A DNA stretch of 64,000 bases from Setophaga petechia (GCA_024362935.1 JANCRA010000007.1:13518503-13582502), one strand, 5' to 3'. Shown: positions 26,901-40,564, counted from the stretch's first letter. Numbers and translations are program-made. The notes: generated from the letters alone by a model not told the origin.

Positions 26901-28009
26901 GGCCCTTTTCATAAAAGTAACAACTTCTGATAAGGTTTATTAGACATCTAATCAGCTTCATTCCATCTAAACAGCTATTCCAAGACCTCTCCCTTAGGTA
27001 GTAAAAGGCTCAGGAATTTTCCAACCTATCTTAATTCACAGCAAGCTTAATTTAGCTCTTTTCTCTCCATGAAGTTTATTCCTATGAATTAATTCCATAA
27101 TGTAATCTGGTTACCCCCAATGGGAAAGAATAGACTAAATCTAAGTCTTTCTAAAAAAGGTTTCAAATCTATATTTTTATTCATTGTGTTGACTCTTGGC
27201 TTTGAATAAAATACACACACGAGAAGAGTTCCCACAGTTTTTAAGGTTAACACAACCCAGCCTCATGGGCTGCCAACTGTAGCTACTTGTCTGTGTCAAA
27301 GTCGTGTGAAATTTGAAGTTACCAAGACATTCTTGCTAAAAATAATCACACATATATAGACCTTTTCTGGAAAACTTCATCTTTCACTGGTAAAGACAGC
27401 AGTGAGACATTGTTCAGGAAATGACCAATTAATCAAATATTTGAGAAAGAAAAAAAGTAAATCAGCTCTCAGCCACAATGAAAATTTGTGTTATTTAGAA
27501 ACATGCAGGGGTATTTCACTAACCGGCAGCAGGAACCCTGCTGTGCAATACCTGCTTTGGAGCTGGGGAATCTGCCACTAGTTCATTAGGGGCTTTTTCT
27601 GTTGATTAATACTGGTAAATTAGTTCAGAGCAGATCACAACAGCCAAACTGTCTTTTACTGTTCTAAAATATATCAAAGGTTATTCCTCTCCAAAAGGCC
27701 TTCCAGTTAGGTTAGTGGTAGGCTCATGAGAGGAAATGCTCTTGTGATTGTGGTACTCACCATGAGACAAAGCAGAGTGTATCAAGCTTTTATTCAGATA
27801 TCTATTACCCAATTGCCATCCATTTGCATGATGATGGAGAAACGAGAGATCTGTGGAAGGCAATTCAACAGCATACACTGGAAAATTATTGTCTGATACT
27901 GTGCATCTAACAATAAGTTACAGATTTATGCTTCAGGTGGACTGTGTTTTACCTCTGAATCTCCTTCTCTTGGGAGGGGGTAAAAATGGAATTGGATTTA
28001 TATCCCTGT
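23921..28009. other. Non-coding sequence
   Basis: No gene is recognised. About 26280-26560 is G+C-richer and consequently carries overlapping open frames of 62-123 codons on both strands; mutual overlap without domain content marks them as chance. No tRNA, SINE or LTR is apparent. Confidence 0.55.
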
Positions 28010-28190
28010 GTTTTCTGAACCAGGCACTGCCTAATAATATAGGAGCCTAGGTACGGAATTACATTAAAGGCTGTAAGTATTTGATGTTAATCAATGGATG
28101 GCTGTCTCAGTGGGAGTTTGCTCATTTCTGCCTTAAGAGAGCTAAATTGCTACATCTAGCTATGCTGGGCAGTATTGAAGCAAGCAGTCA
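28010..28190. promoter_or_regulatory. Candidate conserved non-coding element (weak)
   Basis: A stretch of unique, homopolymer-poor sequence holds several homeodomain-like words (CCTAATAATATAGG, ATTACATTAAAGG, GTTAATCAATGGATGG). It has no coding potential. The call is textural only. Confidence 0.22.
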
Positions 28191-31100
28191 ATACTTTTTT
28201 TCCCCAGAATCAATATATTAAAAAGTAACTCAATGGAAGTGACCTGAGAAATGTGCTAGAAGGAAGAAAACAAGAAGCAGTCCACCTCGTGCACTATACT
28301 CCACACTGGTTAACCAGACAAAAACGTACACACACCTGTAAGAGGATACAGAATTTCACAGAGATTTTGCCTGGCCCAGAACTGGCTATGTAAACTTCAC
28401 AACAGTAAGACTGAAGATTAAAAGTGGAGAAGACAAATATTTCCCCTTCCACTGACACCTGATACTGAAAAGCACTTAATCATTCGCTTAAGCCTACCCC
28501 AATGCAGCCAAGCTGTTAAGCTGAAGTGCTAGAAAGTCGATAGTATGTGAGCACGTGTTTAACTGCATTGCCGAAAGGGGCAGCCTGCAGCTCAGGGTGT
28601 GGAAGATGTGACATGAAACAGTTTTGTGCACTGGCCTTTGCCCATTTCCAGATCCAGCTTTCATGGGCGGCAGCTGAATCCCTTTCCATCCTTAAACGGA
28701 GAGAATGGTAAAGATGTTACAAGTTATACCCCCTGAGAAGTGCTGAGCACTGGGAATTCTCCTGATGTCTCTGAAGCACTACAATCTCTCCAGCGGAAAG
28801 TGAGGGAACAGGTGAAAGTCCCTAAGAGATAGCAATAAGTACATTTCTGACCCAAGGTGGAACAGTGCCTTGCTGAGTCCTCTTACTGCTGCTCATCCTC
28901 TTCATTAAGCCAATATTTGGGGAGCACTGGAAGGGACTCCACACTGTTTTGATGGGAGAATAATTGACAGCCTTCCTAACATAGTCTGGTACATTCCCAT
29001 GAAGCAGCTGAAGCACAAATGAATTCAACAGACTGGATAACCAAATGCAGGGATAATGTGCAGTGACATGGTAACACTGAAGGCATGCAGTAAGGGTGTG
29101 TGCCTGTGTGTTTATGCATAGGAGGAGAGCTGCACCTGTGCCTCACTCCCAACATCTGCTTTATTAATGGGTAATACGTGCGCTTTACAAAACCAATTTT
29201 GTTACATGATTTGTGAAACATGAGTCCCAGGAGTGTTTTATGGAAGAGTAGAGATACTCTGCCCTGATTTCCCCCTCAAAAAGTAAACATGAGGAAGTAT
29301 TATATTTTAGAAGTAATATTTGCTTCCATATAAGCTTAACAGTAATTCCATTCATTTTTCATGGTCTCAAAAGAGGTAATTAAATTTACTGTATCACAGA
29401 ACCCTACAAATTAGGAAGGAAATGTAGATTTGTTGTGATGTGCTTTTAAAATCACATCTACTCTCTACTGGTAAAAGCTCTTTTCATATACACGGACAGG
29501 GAAGACCAAGTGTACTGTGAGAGACAGCATCCTGGAAATGAAGAGCACCTCAGTCCTTCTGTCAGCCTGGATTGTTGTGATATGTGTCAGAGATCTTTAC
29601 TGACAGCTAGCATTTGGGGTCAGATTTGCACCTAAACTGATTTTGCCTTTTTTTTCTGTAGTTTTTTTCCAATATAATAGACAAAATAATCGCTTGCTGG
29701 AATATTTTTTTCCCTTTAAGCTTATCAATTTTGAAGAGTATGGGTGCATGGAACAAATGCATTTGAGTTGTTGCTGTTTCTCTGAAAGGCATGAATCTCT
29801 ATTAAGCAGTATATGCAAGCAACCCTTCACCTGAACCAACAATCCAAAAATAAGCTCAGGGCTCCCAGGAACAGAAATGTCTCCTCAAAACCTTCAAGGA
29901 CTATTTTGGGTGCTAATATTTTCAGGCATTATGTCCTGGGAGAAAAGCAGTCTCTGGGCGTAAACCATTACACTTCTGACAAGAAGCAGCAACAAAAAGA
30001 GCCTCAAAAGTTGCCCATGGCAGCTGAAAAGAGATGAGTGTTATTGGATATGACAGAAAGTGATGGGGAGCTGGTTGCTAACCAGGTGTACATAGGCTGG
30101 AAATAGATGATTAAAAACACTGTTAGCCTGAAGTGGTGGATCAAAGGAACAGCTAATTTTTTTTCAACATTTTGTTGAATAGAGGGGACAGAGTTTTTCC
30201 ACTGTGACAAAAGTAAATCCAAAATTATGTTTAACTCTGGCTCCAGATAATTAATTGTATTGACAGTCCAGTTTGATGGTACTGATATAAAAAATCTAGC
30301 TTAGCTCTTGTTCTTTATAGTCCTTCTTGTGCTGCATGTCAGTCACCTGGGATACAGGTGGAAAGTAACCAGAGTAAATCATGCTCTTGTTGAAATAAGT
30401 AACTTAGAGTTTAGGAGAATTTTTTTTAAAAAATCATCTGTATATGTATTGTTTTTCTCCTGGTCTTTGTCACATGAGTCTTATGCAGCTTTTTCAATTC
30501 AGCATTAGCTCAACTTTAGAATCACACTTAGATAATTTGAAAAGTGACATTTTCTCTTCATATCCAAGCTTGCGTATAACTACTTCATTTAGAGAAAAAG
30601 TTTTAATACCTTTTAATGAACAGAATTTTGTGTTCTTTAGCTTGGGAGAAACTTAAATAAATTTTAAATGCGGCATCAATAAATCCTGCCATTATTCAAA
30701 AGCTGTGATGACATCAGGTTTATGGTGATTTGTGAAGATTTTGGGGAAAATTATGGAAAATGGGTGTGTAAGAGGACATACAGCCCAGCTTTTTACCAAT
30801 TTGACACATAGATCTCTCAACTGAGAGTTGAGTTGAAAAACAAGGCTACTTTGGTTCAGTTTCATTCCCACAGTAGGAAAATGAGAACCCAGTATTTAAC
30901 ACAAACTGACATTTCCACTGCTGATGTCTTGTAACATGTTAACTAAATGACATTTGATCATTATTCTAGTGTCTAGAAATGTGGTCAGTAATACTTCTTT
31001 CATACTTCTAGAGACCTCTACAAGAATCAATTTTTTAAAAAATCCACAGCTAACTGAGAAATGAGTCTTTTTCATATGCCTCAGGGCATATAATTGATAA

Positions 31101-33204
31101 TACTTACCCCAAATGGCACTTATTGCAGAAAAATGTAACCAGCTGCACAGCAATGAAAAATCATGATAAGACTTTCTTTTACATACCAGTGCAGCCAGAA
31201 ACATAACCTGGAAGGTCCCATTGGCCATTAAAAACTGTTCTGACTGTGGTGAGGTCATGTTAGGTCAGCACAGATGCATATATTACTGACATTTGTATTG
31301 TAAGTAGACATTAGCTTGAAATCAGATGGCTATAACCCACTGGAGATTAAAAATGAGTCTGTGCTCTGTACAACTGGAAGGGAGAACACAGGGAACTGGT
31401 ACACAGAGCTGCAGCTCCCCTCCAAGAGGTATTGATAGCAAAAATCAAAAAACAATAAAAGCAACACCAACCTGGAGACACAAAATGTTTACCATCCTGC
31501 TTCTAGAAAGGCGTTGGAAAGACAAGTAAAACAACCCACTAAGCTTAATGGCATTTTCCTTCTTTGACTGTGCATCTCACAATCATTACCAGTAATTTCC
31601 TCAGTTTCAAAAAGATGTCCTGGAACCTCTGGGAAGGCTTCAACTAATTTGAGTGCAAATATACTCAGCTGAGAAAATTTTCATACAAAATGATTATATA
31701 GTCATAATATCATTAAAGGAGATTAAGTAATGGTTAATAGAGTTAAATTAATCATAGTTAATTGAATAAAGTATGTGAACAATTTTTTTTAGCATGGCAC
31801 CTTCATTTGAAAACAACCTAGTCTAGGTATGTAGGAGTGGGGAATGGGGAAATTAAAGCAGAGAAATGTATAGAAGGAAGATGGCAAATGCTGAGAAGAA
31901 CATGCCACTAAAATTTGTGGGATTTAATATTTCAGAAACAAAATACCATGTAAATCCAAGAGAATATTCCCAGACTACAGGTGAGAATGATATAATTTTG
32001 GGAGGAGCAAGGATAAACACAGAATATTCCTCAAGCTACATCTCACATGTGCACCTGTTATCAGACTGAATATATTTACTCCTTGAGCATTTATTAATAA
32101 CTGGAAACTTTCCAAAAACCAAAAGCAATGTGAGTATAATAATATATTGATTTTAGTGTTTTATAGTGCCCCAATTGGTTTCATTTTCTTGAAAAAGGAA
32201 ACACAGATTTAATATCCTTATTCAGCCAAAAATAGAAGCAACCATTTAATTAATTAAAGTTCACGTCACTCAATTAAATTATGAGTTTAGAAACCAGCAG
32301 ACCATTTTTATAGTTTTACAAAGCTATCAGAAATACTTGCTGTAGGCTGAAATTTTTGCAGTTTTTGAGTTAGGTTGGTTTGTTGATTTTTTAAATTTTT
32401 TTTTTTTTTTTACTAAGAAATCCATTTTGGTGTTATGAATAAAAAAAGTAAAAATCTTCAAACTTTTAAAATGATAGCTACTGAAAAGAAAAAGTCATGA
32501 AAGTGGCTTAGAAATATTAACAGCTCACCAGTTCTGTAAAATCCACAGAAGGTTTAATTTATTCATACCTCCAAGAGATATATCTAATTTTTCACTCAGG
32601 CCAGTGACTCTTTCCACATTTCAATTATAGTGTTTATCTATTCCAGCTTCCCCTTTTTGGGTAGAAATCATGTCCATAGAAAACAGTGGTGGAAAAGGAG
32701 CTATATTTATGTAATACCTGACAATTACATCTAAATTACAAGGCATCAATGTCCTTCATTGAATCAAGGCCTTTAGCACGAGCAGGAAGTTTGTGCTGTG
32801 TGTACAGCATAGTGTGGGCTGTGTAGATCAGTGGTTTGGTCCAGAGCAGCAGAACAGTTTTTAAGCCAATATCATGTTATTTGTGTTCTCAGAGTACTTT
32901 GGGGTTCATAAATTAGAATCCAGCTGGAGAAAGCTAATCTGAAAGATCTGTCACAGGTGCACGTCAAATGTGCACCAACACCTTTGGAAATGTATGGGTT
33001 TGAATCATTTCATCCCTCCTACAGTTTCAGACTTCATGGAGAGCTGGGTGCTCACTCCAGGGGACCAGACTAAATTTAGTCTAGAGGAAAACACCACAGC
33101 GAGTTAGGGCAGACATAAAGGCTTTAGTACCAACTGTTTAGATCTACTGCCAAACTCCTATTGTGCCTAATTACCTGCTAACATAGTTACAGCCTAAAAC
33201 TCTG
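28191..33204. other. Non-coding sequence
   Basis: No gene is recognised. A 120-codon minus-strand frame (30896-31258) lacks any recognisable motif. T-rich tracts at 29648-29710 and 32396-32411 are the main low-complexity features. About 31680-31800 is extremely A+T-rich. Confidence 0.55.
32396..32411. repeat. Poly-T tract (T16)
   Basis: Sixteen uninterrupted T follow TTTTTTAAA, the longest pure homopolymer in the window. Confidence 0.9.
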
Positions 33205-33535
33205 TTGCTTTAATTTAGGGTCATTACTTCTCATTCTAGATAGTAAAACAAATTACTCTCTGAGTAAAAAATTCTCTTTCTCTTTTAAAATAACATTTAC
33301 ATACCAGAACACTGCCTTCACTCAGTCTTCAACAGGCATCACAGCCTAATCCTTCACTCTTTCAAGACTTTTTTCCTGGTTTTCATCTGGAGCTGCTCTA
33401 AGTACTCCACCTATTCCCAGAGCTGTGGTGCCAGCCTTTACTGGCACAGTGTGAAAGGCAAGGCTTATTTCATGTATTTTACAAGAGATACTTCTCTTTT
33501 ACTTTCCAATACAGGATCTGCATTTTTCCAGTAAA
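33205..33535 (-). mobile_element. Old CR1/L3-like LINE fragment
   Basis: Several phrases match, in order, the reverse complement of the 3' region of ancient CR1/L3 LINEs: TTTAATTTAGGGTCATTACT, TCTGAGTAAAAAATTCTC, CACTCAGTCTTC, GAGCTGCTCTAAGTACTCCA, CAAGAGATACTTCTC and CAATACAGGATCTGCATTTT. The element lies on the minus strand, is heavily mutated and keeps no reading frame. Its boundaries are approximate, and an alignment could move either end by 50-100 bases. Confidence 0.6.
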
Positions 33536-36170
33536 GGAAATGGACATAATGCTGATTCTTATTCACTTAAGCTCTGTTAGAAGGCATCCTTTTGTACAAA
33601 ATTGCCCCACAAGAAGCTGTTCTCTGGTGCAGTCTGTGAAGCTGATGATTGCTCTCTGAGCACACAGCCTCACGCAGCATGGCCTACATAACTCGCCAGC
33701 AGAACTCTGTGAAATCTTCATTTTCTATTTCATGAGAAATTTTGCTTAGAGTTCCTACAATCATTTATTGGTACTCCATTTCATAGGAAATGTTGTCATA
33801 TATAGACTTTAGAGACAGAAGACAAGTACTTGTGTTGAAAAACTTGATAAAATTATGTCTTAGTCTAAACATAAATGATTGAAACACTAATTTCAAAGTG
33901 AAATGTGCTTTTGAAGAGCCTAAATGAAACACTTTTAGTAGGATGTTTTCCAGCTTTTAAAGAAATAGCATCAAAATCAATGTGCTTCAGCAAAATGTTT
34001 AAATGAGTTGACATTTTCGTATACAAAAATTTACCACACCAGAAAATTTTTGACCAGCTAATCTCTGTGTGATATCATGGATAATGTCATTCTGAATATT
34101 GATTTGAGAAAACATTATGCATTAAGAAATACCTCAGAGGTTGATAATCAAGAGGGACTGGCTCTGTAAAATGTGGAGAATAGTATTTCCAACTAAAAAT
34201 AAATCTAACTAAATCTGCATTTCACATAAACATATTAGAGAGTTTAGAGACAGTACAAGCTGGCCAGTTGTTAAATAATGTGACAACAGGCTACAAACTA
34301 TCAGTGTCTGAAAAATGGAAAAATGTTACTGAAACAGTTCTTCACTGCAGACTGTATTGAATAAACTTTTTGTGGACAATGTTACAAAATCTCAGAACAC
34401 AAATATCTCAAAGTGTTATTAAATAATGTCAATAAAATGATAATAAAAATGTATGGAATTGATGAAATATTGAACTTTTTTTCCCCCAAAGCTCTTGCTC
34501 AGCATTTAGTTTTCTTAAAACACGTTGAAGATAGATAAATTCATCCTGACTACCTATAGTTTAAAAATGTTAATAAACACCATAACAGGGCGTGGGTATT
34601 ACTCCAAGACCTGCAAGTGCTCTCCACATGAAGCAGAAAGGTGGTAGCCACCAAATCATCTCTGGATGCTATTTTACTCCAACAGCAGCAGGTTCCAAGG
34701 TAAGAATATGTGTCTTGGTCTTGAGGTACTTCTGATATGGGGCTTTAAGATGAGCCTCTGTAAATCATTCTTTAGGGTTCTGTGTAGTAATAGAGCATCC
34801 AAAAAATTGCAAGCAGAATTCGTTCATCTCATCCTCAAAGCATGATACAAACATCACTGATTGTGAAAATTTAAACAATTACATAAACAACTTTCTGTTT
34901 CATACACGAATAAAAACAAAACAGGATGACTTCCTTTTTTCTTTTTTTTGTGATAACTACTTTGATAATTTAACCTACTCATTTTGAAAACAATGATTAG
35001 AATGATACATGTTAATTAGTGTGCATCTACAATTGGCAAAGAGTTAGTTAGCATCATCCATAGTTTCTGGGCATTGCCCTTGAGCAGATGGCAATTGTGC
35101 ACATGCTCTGAAGCTGAAGCAGTAACCCAGAACACACAGCACAGAATGAAACATAACTGAATTACTTCTCATGTATTTCTCTTTCCACTTTCAGGGACTG
35201 AAAACCTAGAATTAGGTTCCCCTAATTAAACTTTCTACCCACTTAGCTTTCCATTTGTCTTACTCTTTCTCAAACACTAAACTGAGCCTTAGATCACAGA
35301 TTTCACCTGAGACTTGCGTGCCCTGACCTGTGCACTGCTTGCTGGCTACGTATCCTCTTTTGTATATTGTCATCAACTTATTTTACCAGTGAGAGCTGTG
35401 TCCCTCTGCTTCCCTCAATGCAGTGCCAAGCACCATCAGGTCCCACTCTCTATCAGCAACTGTGAAAATCTTTAAATCAAGCTGTAGCTCCAGTACAAAT
35501 TTTGGAAGGCAAAGCTACTGCTGTGTGTTAAGGGATTAAACACAGCAAAATTCTACCCCTTTGGTATTAGTTTCTTTCTGTTTTTTAGCTGGCTTACTAT
35601 GCATGCACCATGGGTCTGCTTCTCAGTTATGATAATACTACTTTGACAGAATGAAGGCTCTAAAAGTAGATGGAGAAAATTCCCTCAAAATCCACCTTCT
35701 AGAGTGAGCCCTTATCCTGCAGCCTCTGCAAAGCATCAGAAAGGCTAAGGGGTGTAACAGAAGCCCTGCTTCCTGAGCCCAAATATTGGCAAAACTGGGG
35801 ACTCAAGAAGTTTCAACCTCTGGACTCAACATTATCTCAGGTAATCTGATGAAGGTATACAAGGAAAATATGCATTTCATCAAGCTTCAATTGTCAGCAC
35901 AAAGGTCATCCTTCCATTGGGAAATTCCTACAAACTGGGAGTTTGCAGAAAACATTGAAATATTGGAGCTTGTTTCCATATTTGGTCAGGGATAACAAAA
36001 AATAAATTCACATACAGAATCACAAGACCCCACCTATGCCAAGATATAGGTGTTTTAAAGTCCTCTCTATTTTCCTCCCAGTCTTTTAGCTGTATTAATT
36101 GAGATTCAGGTAAGAGGGTATAAATAAGAAGTCTGGATTGTGCTAGTATGTTCTAGTGGACAAAAAAGCC
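33536..36170. other. Non-coding sequence
   Basis: No gene or recognisable element is seen. About 33540-33720 might still belong to the preceding LINE, but the pattern fades. Open frames stay at 69 codons or less. Confidence 0.5.
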
Positions 36171-36213
36171 ATCTGCTTAGAAATAGGTGATTAAAAATAT
36201 CTGCTTAGAAATA
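36171..36213. repeat. Two-copy near-tandem duplication, 15-bp unit
   Basis: ATCTGCTTAGAAATA occurs at 36171-36185 and identically at 36199-36213, a 28-bp period. It is the fourth short duplication of this style in the window. Confidence 0.85.
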
Positions 36214-36827
36214 TCAATTTGAAACAGGATTACACATTTGTATTTTTTCAGTGACAGTTGAATGTGGCAGTTTGTGGAATATATATGATTTTCTTCTTCC
36301 AGATTCCTCCCACTAAGTAGAGGAGGTCATCCACCTTTATTGGTAGCATTTGATCTACAGCAATTCCCTGTCCTTCAGCAGCATGAAAAGCCTCTAATCA
36401 GCTGGTAGTGTGGACCCCAGCTGGAGAATGCTGTACACAGTAGTGAACGTGGTACCTGTTCAGAATGAAAATGTACTGCTCTATTTGCTTAAAGCTATAG
36501 GCACCACTCCTTGCATGTTAGTCAGTTTGGATTTGATCTTTGCAATACCAGGGTTCTGAGAATTTTCAGCTCTTGGAAGGTGGCAGTGTTTTCAAGAAGA
36601 TGATTAAAATGACCAAATATTTGCATGCAATGGTGCTGTCCCCCCCACTCTCATATTATTCTTTTGAATAATTCATGAAAATGAAAAATAAGCACCTCTG
36701 TATAACACCCTGTTCGTCAGACAAGGAAAAGAGCAGAAGATGTAAAGTATGTAAACATTTTTTGGTGTATAATTTTAGCACAACAGTTGTTGGCAGTCTC
36801 CCACAAACATCTCTTCCCAGGCAGAAA
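36214..36827. other. Non-coding sequence
   Basis: No gene or element is seen. An ATTTGCAT octamer occurs at about 36618 in otherwise ordinary sequence. Confidence 0.5.
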
Positions 36828-37361
36828 TTAGTCACCATGAAATACACAGACATGAGTGTTTACCAGTAAGGACAGGGCCCAAGACATCCCCTCTATATAG
36901 TGTATGACAATACTGTTGCCTGAAGATGTCTTCATAAATGCATTTAGCAGATCTATCAGATGTGATACTTGACACAGTAATTCCTCAAGGCATTGTACAA
37001 AAGAATTAATCAACTGTATGCAGAAAGAAACACACAGACAGCAACTATAAAAAGAAGGCACACACAGGCAATTCTTACATTTTGTGGTTTTCAGCAACTC
37101 CAGTGAATGCAGCCAGATAACAAAAGTTTCCTCAATAAATGCACCCAGGAAACCAGTGAAGGTAAGTGAAGCTGTGCAGGAGACACTGCAGCAGCCAGCA
37201 GAGAACAGCCAGCCAGTGGTCAGAAATGAGGATTTGCATTTATATAGCTGATAAAGAAAAAAAAAAGCTAAAAGAAGGATAAAACCAGCTGTGATTGGAC
37301 CGCAGCAATGCAGGTGAGGAAGCAAGGAAGAAAGGGCAAAGACCCAGTCAATAACTTTCAT
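36828..37361 (-). other. Long open frame, 177 codons, function unknown
   Basis: This is the second-longest ATG-initiated open frame in the window. The translation is rich in Leu, Phe, Cys, Ser and Val, with hydrophobic runs such as AGFILLLAFFFLYQLY near residues 25-40 that would score as a membrane segment. That composition is also what A- and CT-biased DNA gives on this strand, and the hydrophobic run is produced by the A-rich tract at 37256-37266. No family is recognised and no promoter is visible. An exon-like segment on the opposite strand (37095-37161) overlaps it. Most likely a chance frame. Confidence 0.15.
37095..37161 (+). other. Exon-like segment between consensus splice sites
   Basis: TTTTGTGGTTTTCAG (ending 37094) is a good acceptor and GAAG|GTAAGT (donor at 37162) is a near-perfect donor, leaving a 67-base interval. 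One frame is open throughout (22 codons, beginning NSSECSQITK). Single acceptor/donor pairs of this quality do occur by chance in tens of kilobases, and no neighbouring exon is identified. Candidate lncRNA or coding exon only. Confidence 0.15.
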
Positions 37362-40300
37362 TCAGACATGAGGTGGTGCTGTGGGGAGCTGGGGGCTGGC
37401 CACAACCCTCTGGCCCCAGTCATGTGGAAGCTGGTGAGGATGTGATGAAACCCAAAGGAGAAAACCAGCCCTTCATACCGTGTGCTAGGCCTACCCCATA
37501 TAAATACTGATATCTGCCTATGAAAGTGGAGTGCAAATTCTGCTAACTTCTACTAAGACATCTTGGCCAAGAATAAACCAGGGTAATTTTCCATGTGGAA
37601 AGCTAATATCTATACAAAATGCTTCCCTTTCAGCAAGGAAGAAGAGAAAGAAACAGATGTGACAGGGCAACCTGTGCTTTCAACACCTTCCTTATCCATG
37701 TCAGCTCCACCTTGACCTTTTTCCTCAATAGTGCTCCAGAATTTCTCAGAACAGATCTTTCTGGGCTGCATCTCTGGCTCATAAGCTCATCTGTGTTCCT
37801 AACTGTAAAGCTTTTTTCCTCAGGAAACTTTCAATAGATCAGTATTTATTTTTTCTAAAGCTGCCTTCTAAAGCATTATTTATTGGCTCATTTAAAGTAT
37901 GTACAGCAGATAATGAAACAACATGCCAGAGTATAAATATTTTTCCTTTACCAAATGCTTGATCTTTCAAGCATTATTAATCTCTTTTCATTACAGCTAC
38001 TCCCACCTTTGGCTAGAAGAAACATCTGTATATTGCAAGAGACCACAAAACCCTGTTAGCATTCATAGATATTTCCAGTGCAGTGCTGGGAAAGCACTCA
38101 GCCTCCTTTCTCCCTTTTCATCACCAGGGCAGGCCTGGGAACTCCAATTTTTTTCTAGAACTTTGGAACCAGGCTAGCAGTACTCCACCCAAATAATAGC
38201 TTTCCCATCATTTCCCTTGAAACTTCAGGTATTTTCTAGATTATCCTTGCTATTACTCTGAGGGAGATTTTCCCAACAGTCAGTTGCTTTTGACTCTCTA
38301 AATGGGGAAAATGTTAGAAAGGTAAACTGAGGTACATGAGAGAGAGAGAGAGAATATAGTTTTTTGTTCTTTAGTCTCTTCATGCTCACATTTTCCATGA
38401 TGTCCATGAATCAGAGGAACCTATCATGAAGTGTACAAGTAGGGATATTAATGAGAATGTCTTTGACTTAAAAGCAACATAGACAAATGCCTAGCAGGGC
38501 AGTTCTTGTTCTCTTTTTATTTTCTTCTTCTCTTTTAACAATAATACACAAATTCATGTTTGTATTTAGAATATGGGTAAACCCTAAGAAAGAATGAGAC
38601 ACCACATATTTTAAATAACTACTGTAATAATGAATGTCATGGGTTCTCCAAGGTTGAGAGCAAATTAACCAATCAACCTCCATTTTAATCAACTCTTAGG
38701 TGATTAGGGCAAGTGATTTGCAAGGAGCATGAACAATACGTATCAGCTTGCTGAGTTTTTGCTGACTCAAGAAGCCTTCTGTGTTTGCATAATAGATCTA
38801 ATAAAGATTGAGAACTACAGCTGTGGAAGGCTGCCCGATATGAAATATTATATGAAGGATGTTATGATGATAATCTTTCTACTGCTGCCATACAAATAAG
38901 TCAAGTTGTATATATGTTTTGTTTGCGCATATGCCCAATTACTGGCTTCTACTCACAGTGCAGCTTTTCAAAAGAGTAATAAAAACATAGGCTGCCTCTA
39001 TTTGAATACCTAATATGACTAACCAAGAAATTCTTCTCAATGTGATTTGCTTCTTCCTCTGATAAAGCTCTTCTGACCATCTTAAATGTCCTCCTAAGAA
39101 AAAAAAAATCACTCCTGGATATGAAGTGTCATGATCCTGTCCTTATCTGGTGACATAGACGAGAGATATGAACGATACCTGGTGATTCTGTAACCAGTAA
39201 ATGCTTTTACCATGTGCAGCATATTGTCCTGAGAACTTAAGTGTCAGTGTATGCCACATGCAAGATGGGATGTGGGGAAAAACTGTGCCTTCAAATCCTG
39301 ACAATATAAAAGCATGAAGTCTAGGATGCAGTCTAAGTTATCCAGAAGCCTACTGTGCTGAACACCTGCAGACTCAGATGCTTCCCCAAGAAAGATGCAG
39401 TTTTTCAGGGCTCCTGAGGACTTATCCAAATAAGATTAATATTACTAACAACAGCAATTTTCTGGGCACTTTCTCTGGTGAGAACATGCACAGATAAATC
39501 AAATAATTATACAACTGAATCTAGATATTTAAAATACCTGAAACTACTTGTATCAATGCAGTGCCTCAGGTACTTATACTCAGCTCTTCCTGCCTGCAGG
39601 GATACTTAATATTTTGCAATGTAAGAAATACAAGTGGCCCTTTTGCTATAGCCATCTTCTCTACCCTGGCTTATTACATCTCCTGCTCTGCTGAATCTTG
39701 GCAGGATTTTCTGGTCCCTTCTTGCCTTAGATATATTCTCACAGTCATAATCTTGTATAAATCAACAACAAAGTGCTGGACAGTCCCGTCTCTGGTCCCA
39801 GGATATGGGAATCTCAGCTACTTTCACAGGCTGCTGTCACTCAGGGACTCGGTGAGAAATACAGCCTGACAGTGTGAGATCATCATGGGGCAGTATCTGT
39901 CTGAATTTTCAGACAGTCTCAGGAGAGTCAATCGCTGTAGCTTCAGAAGCTAGACAAGAAACTTTCAGGCCCTGAAGCCTAAATCCTTAAGAAGAAGAAA
40001 TTGCATTGGGCACTCTGAGGCAGATTTAATAGACGTTCCTTCCCACAGCTGACCCAGGAGATCTTCCAGAAGTTCCTACTGCTTAATGTCCAGCCAAACT
40101 TTGCATGTGTTGTGGCAGTTAACATTTTTTTGACAAAACTGACTTTAGGACCCTGTCAGTAGCTAGCAGCCTCTATGACAGACATAATAAACAGCTAAGA
40201 TCAGCGCCCACAGAAATAAATGAAGGCTCCACAGAGTAGAAAATTAATGAAGGGCTGATACAGAATTTTTCAGTCAAGAAATCATTTTTACTCTGTATCC

Positions 40301-40564
40301 AAGCACCCAAAACATGTGTGAAAAAGTAAATCGAGGTTCAGAAAGGTATAATACTTTAAGAAACAAAACTGAAGATAAGCTGTGCAATGTTACAAGGACA
40401 GTAATGCTTTTTCATCAGGAACTGAAAATCTAAAAAAAAATTGAATGCAAGCAACTCTGTAAAACTATCAACTGAAAAACATCTGCCTTTTCACACAATA
40501 AAACAAAGAAAGGCATTCCTTAAAAAGTCACCTTTTTTTTTTAATGTGTATTTATTTGTAGATT
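37362..40564. other. Non-coding sequence
   Basis: No gene is recognised. A weak MIR-like phrase (AAATCGAGGTTCAGAAAGGT) sits at about 40327-40346 and another (AGGTAAACTGAGGTACATGA) at about 38320; both are too short to call. A 102-codon frame at 39561-39869 has no recognisable domain. Confidence 0.5.
38338..38353. repeat. (GA)8 microsatellite
   Basis: Eight uninterrupted GA units are present. Confidence 0.95.

Noticed and set aside
30896..31258. 120-codon frame (-)
   Set aside because: No domain or codon regularity, flanked by ordinary A+T-rich DNA. Chance is the simplest reading.
40320..40400. Possible MIR relic
   Set aside because: A single 20-base phrase resembles MIR, and flanking sequence gives no support.
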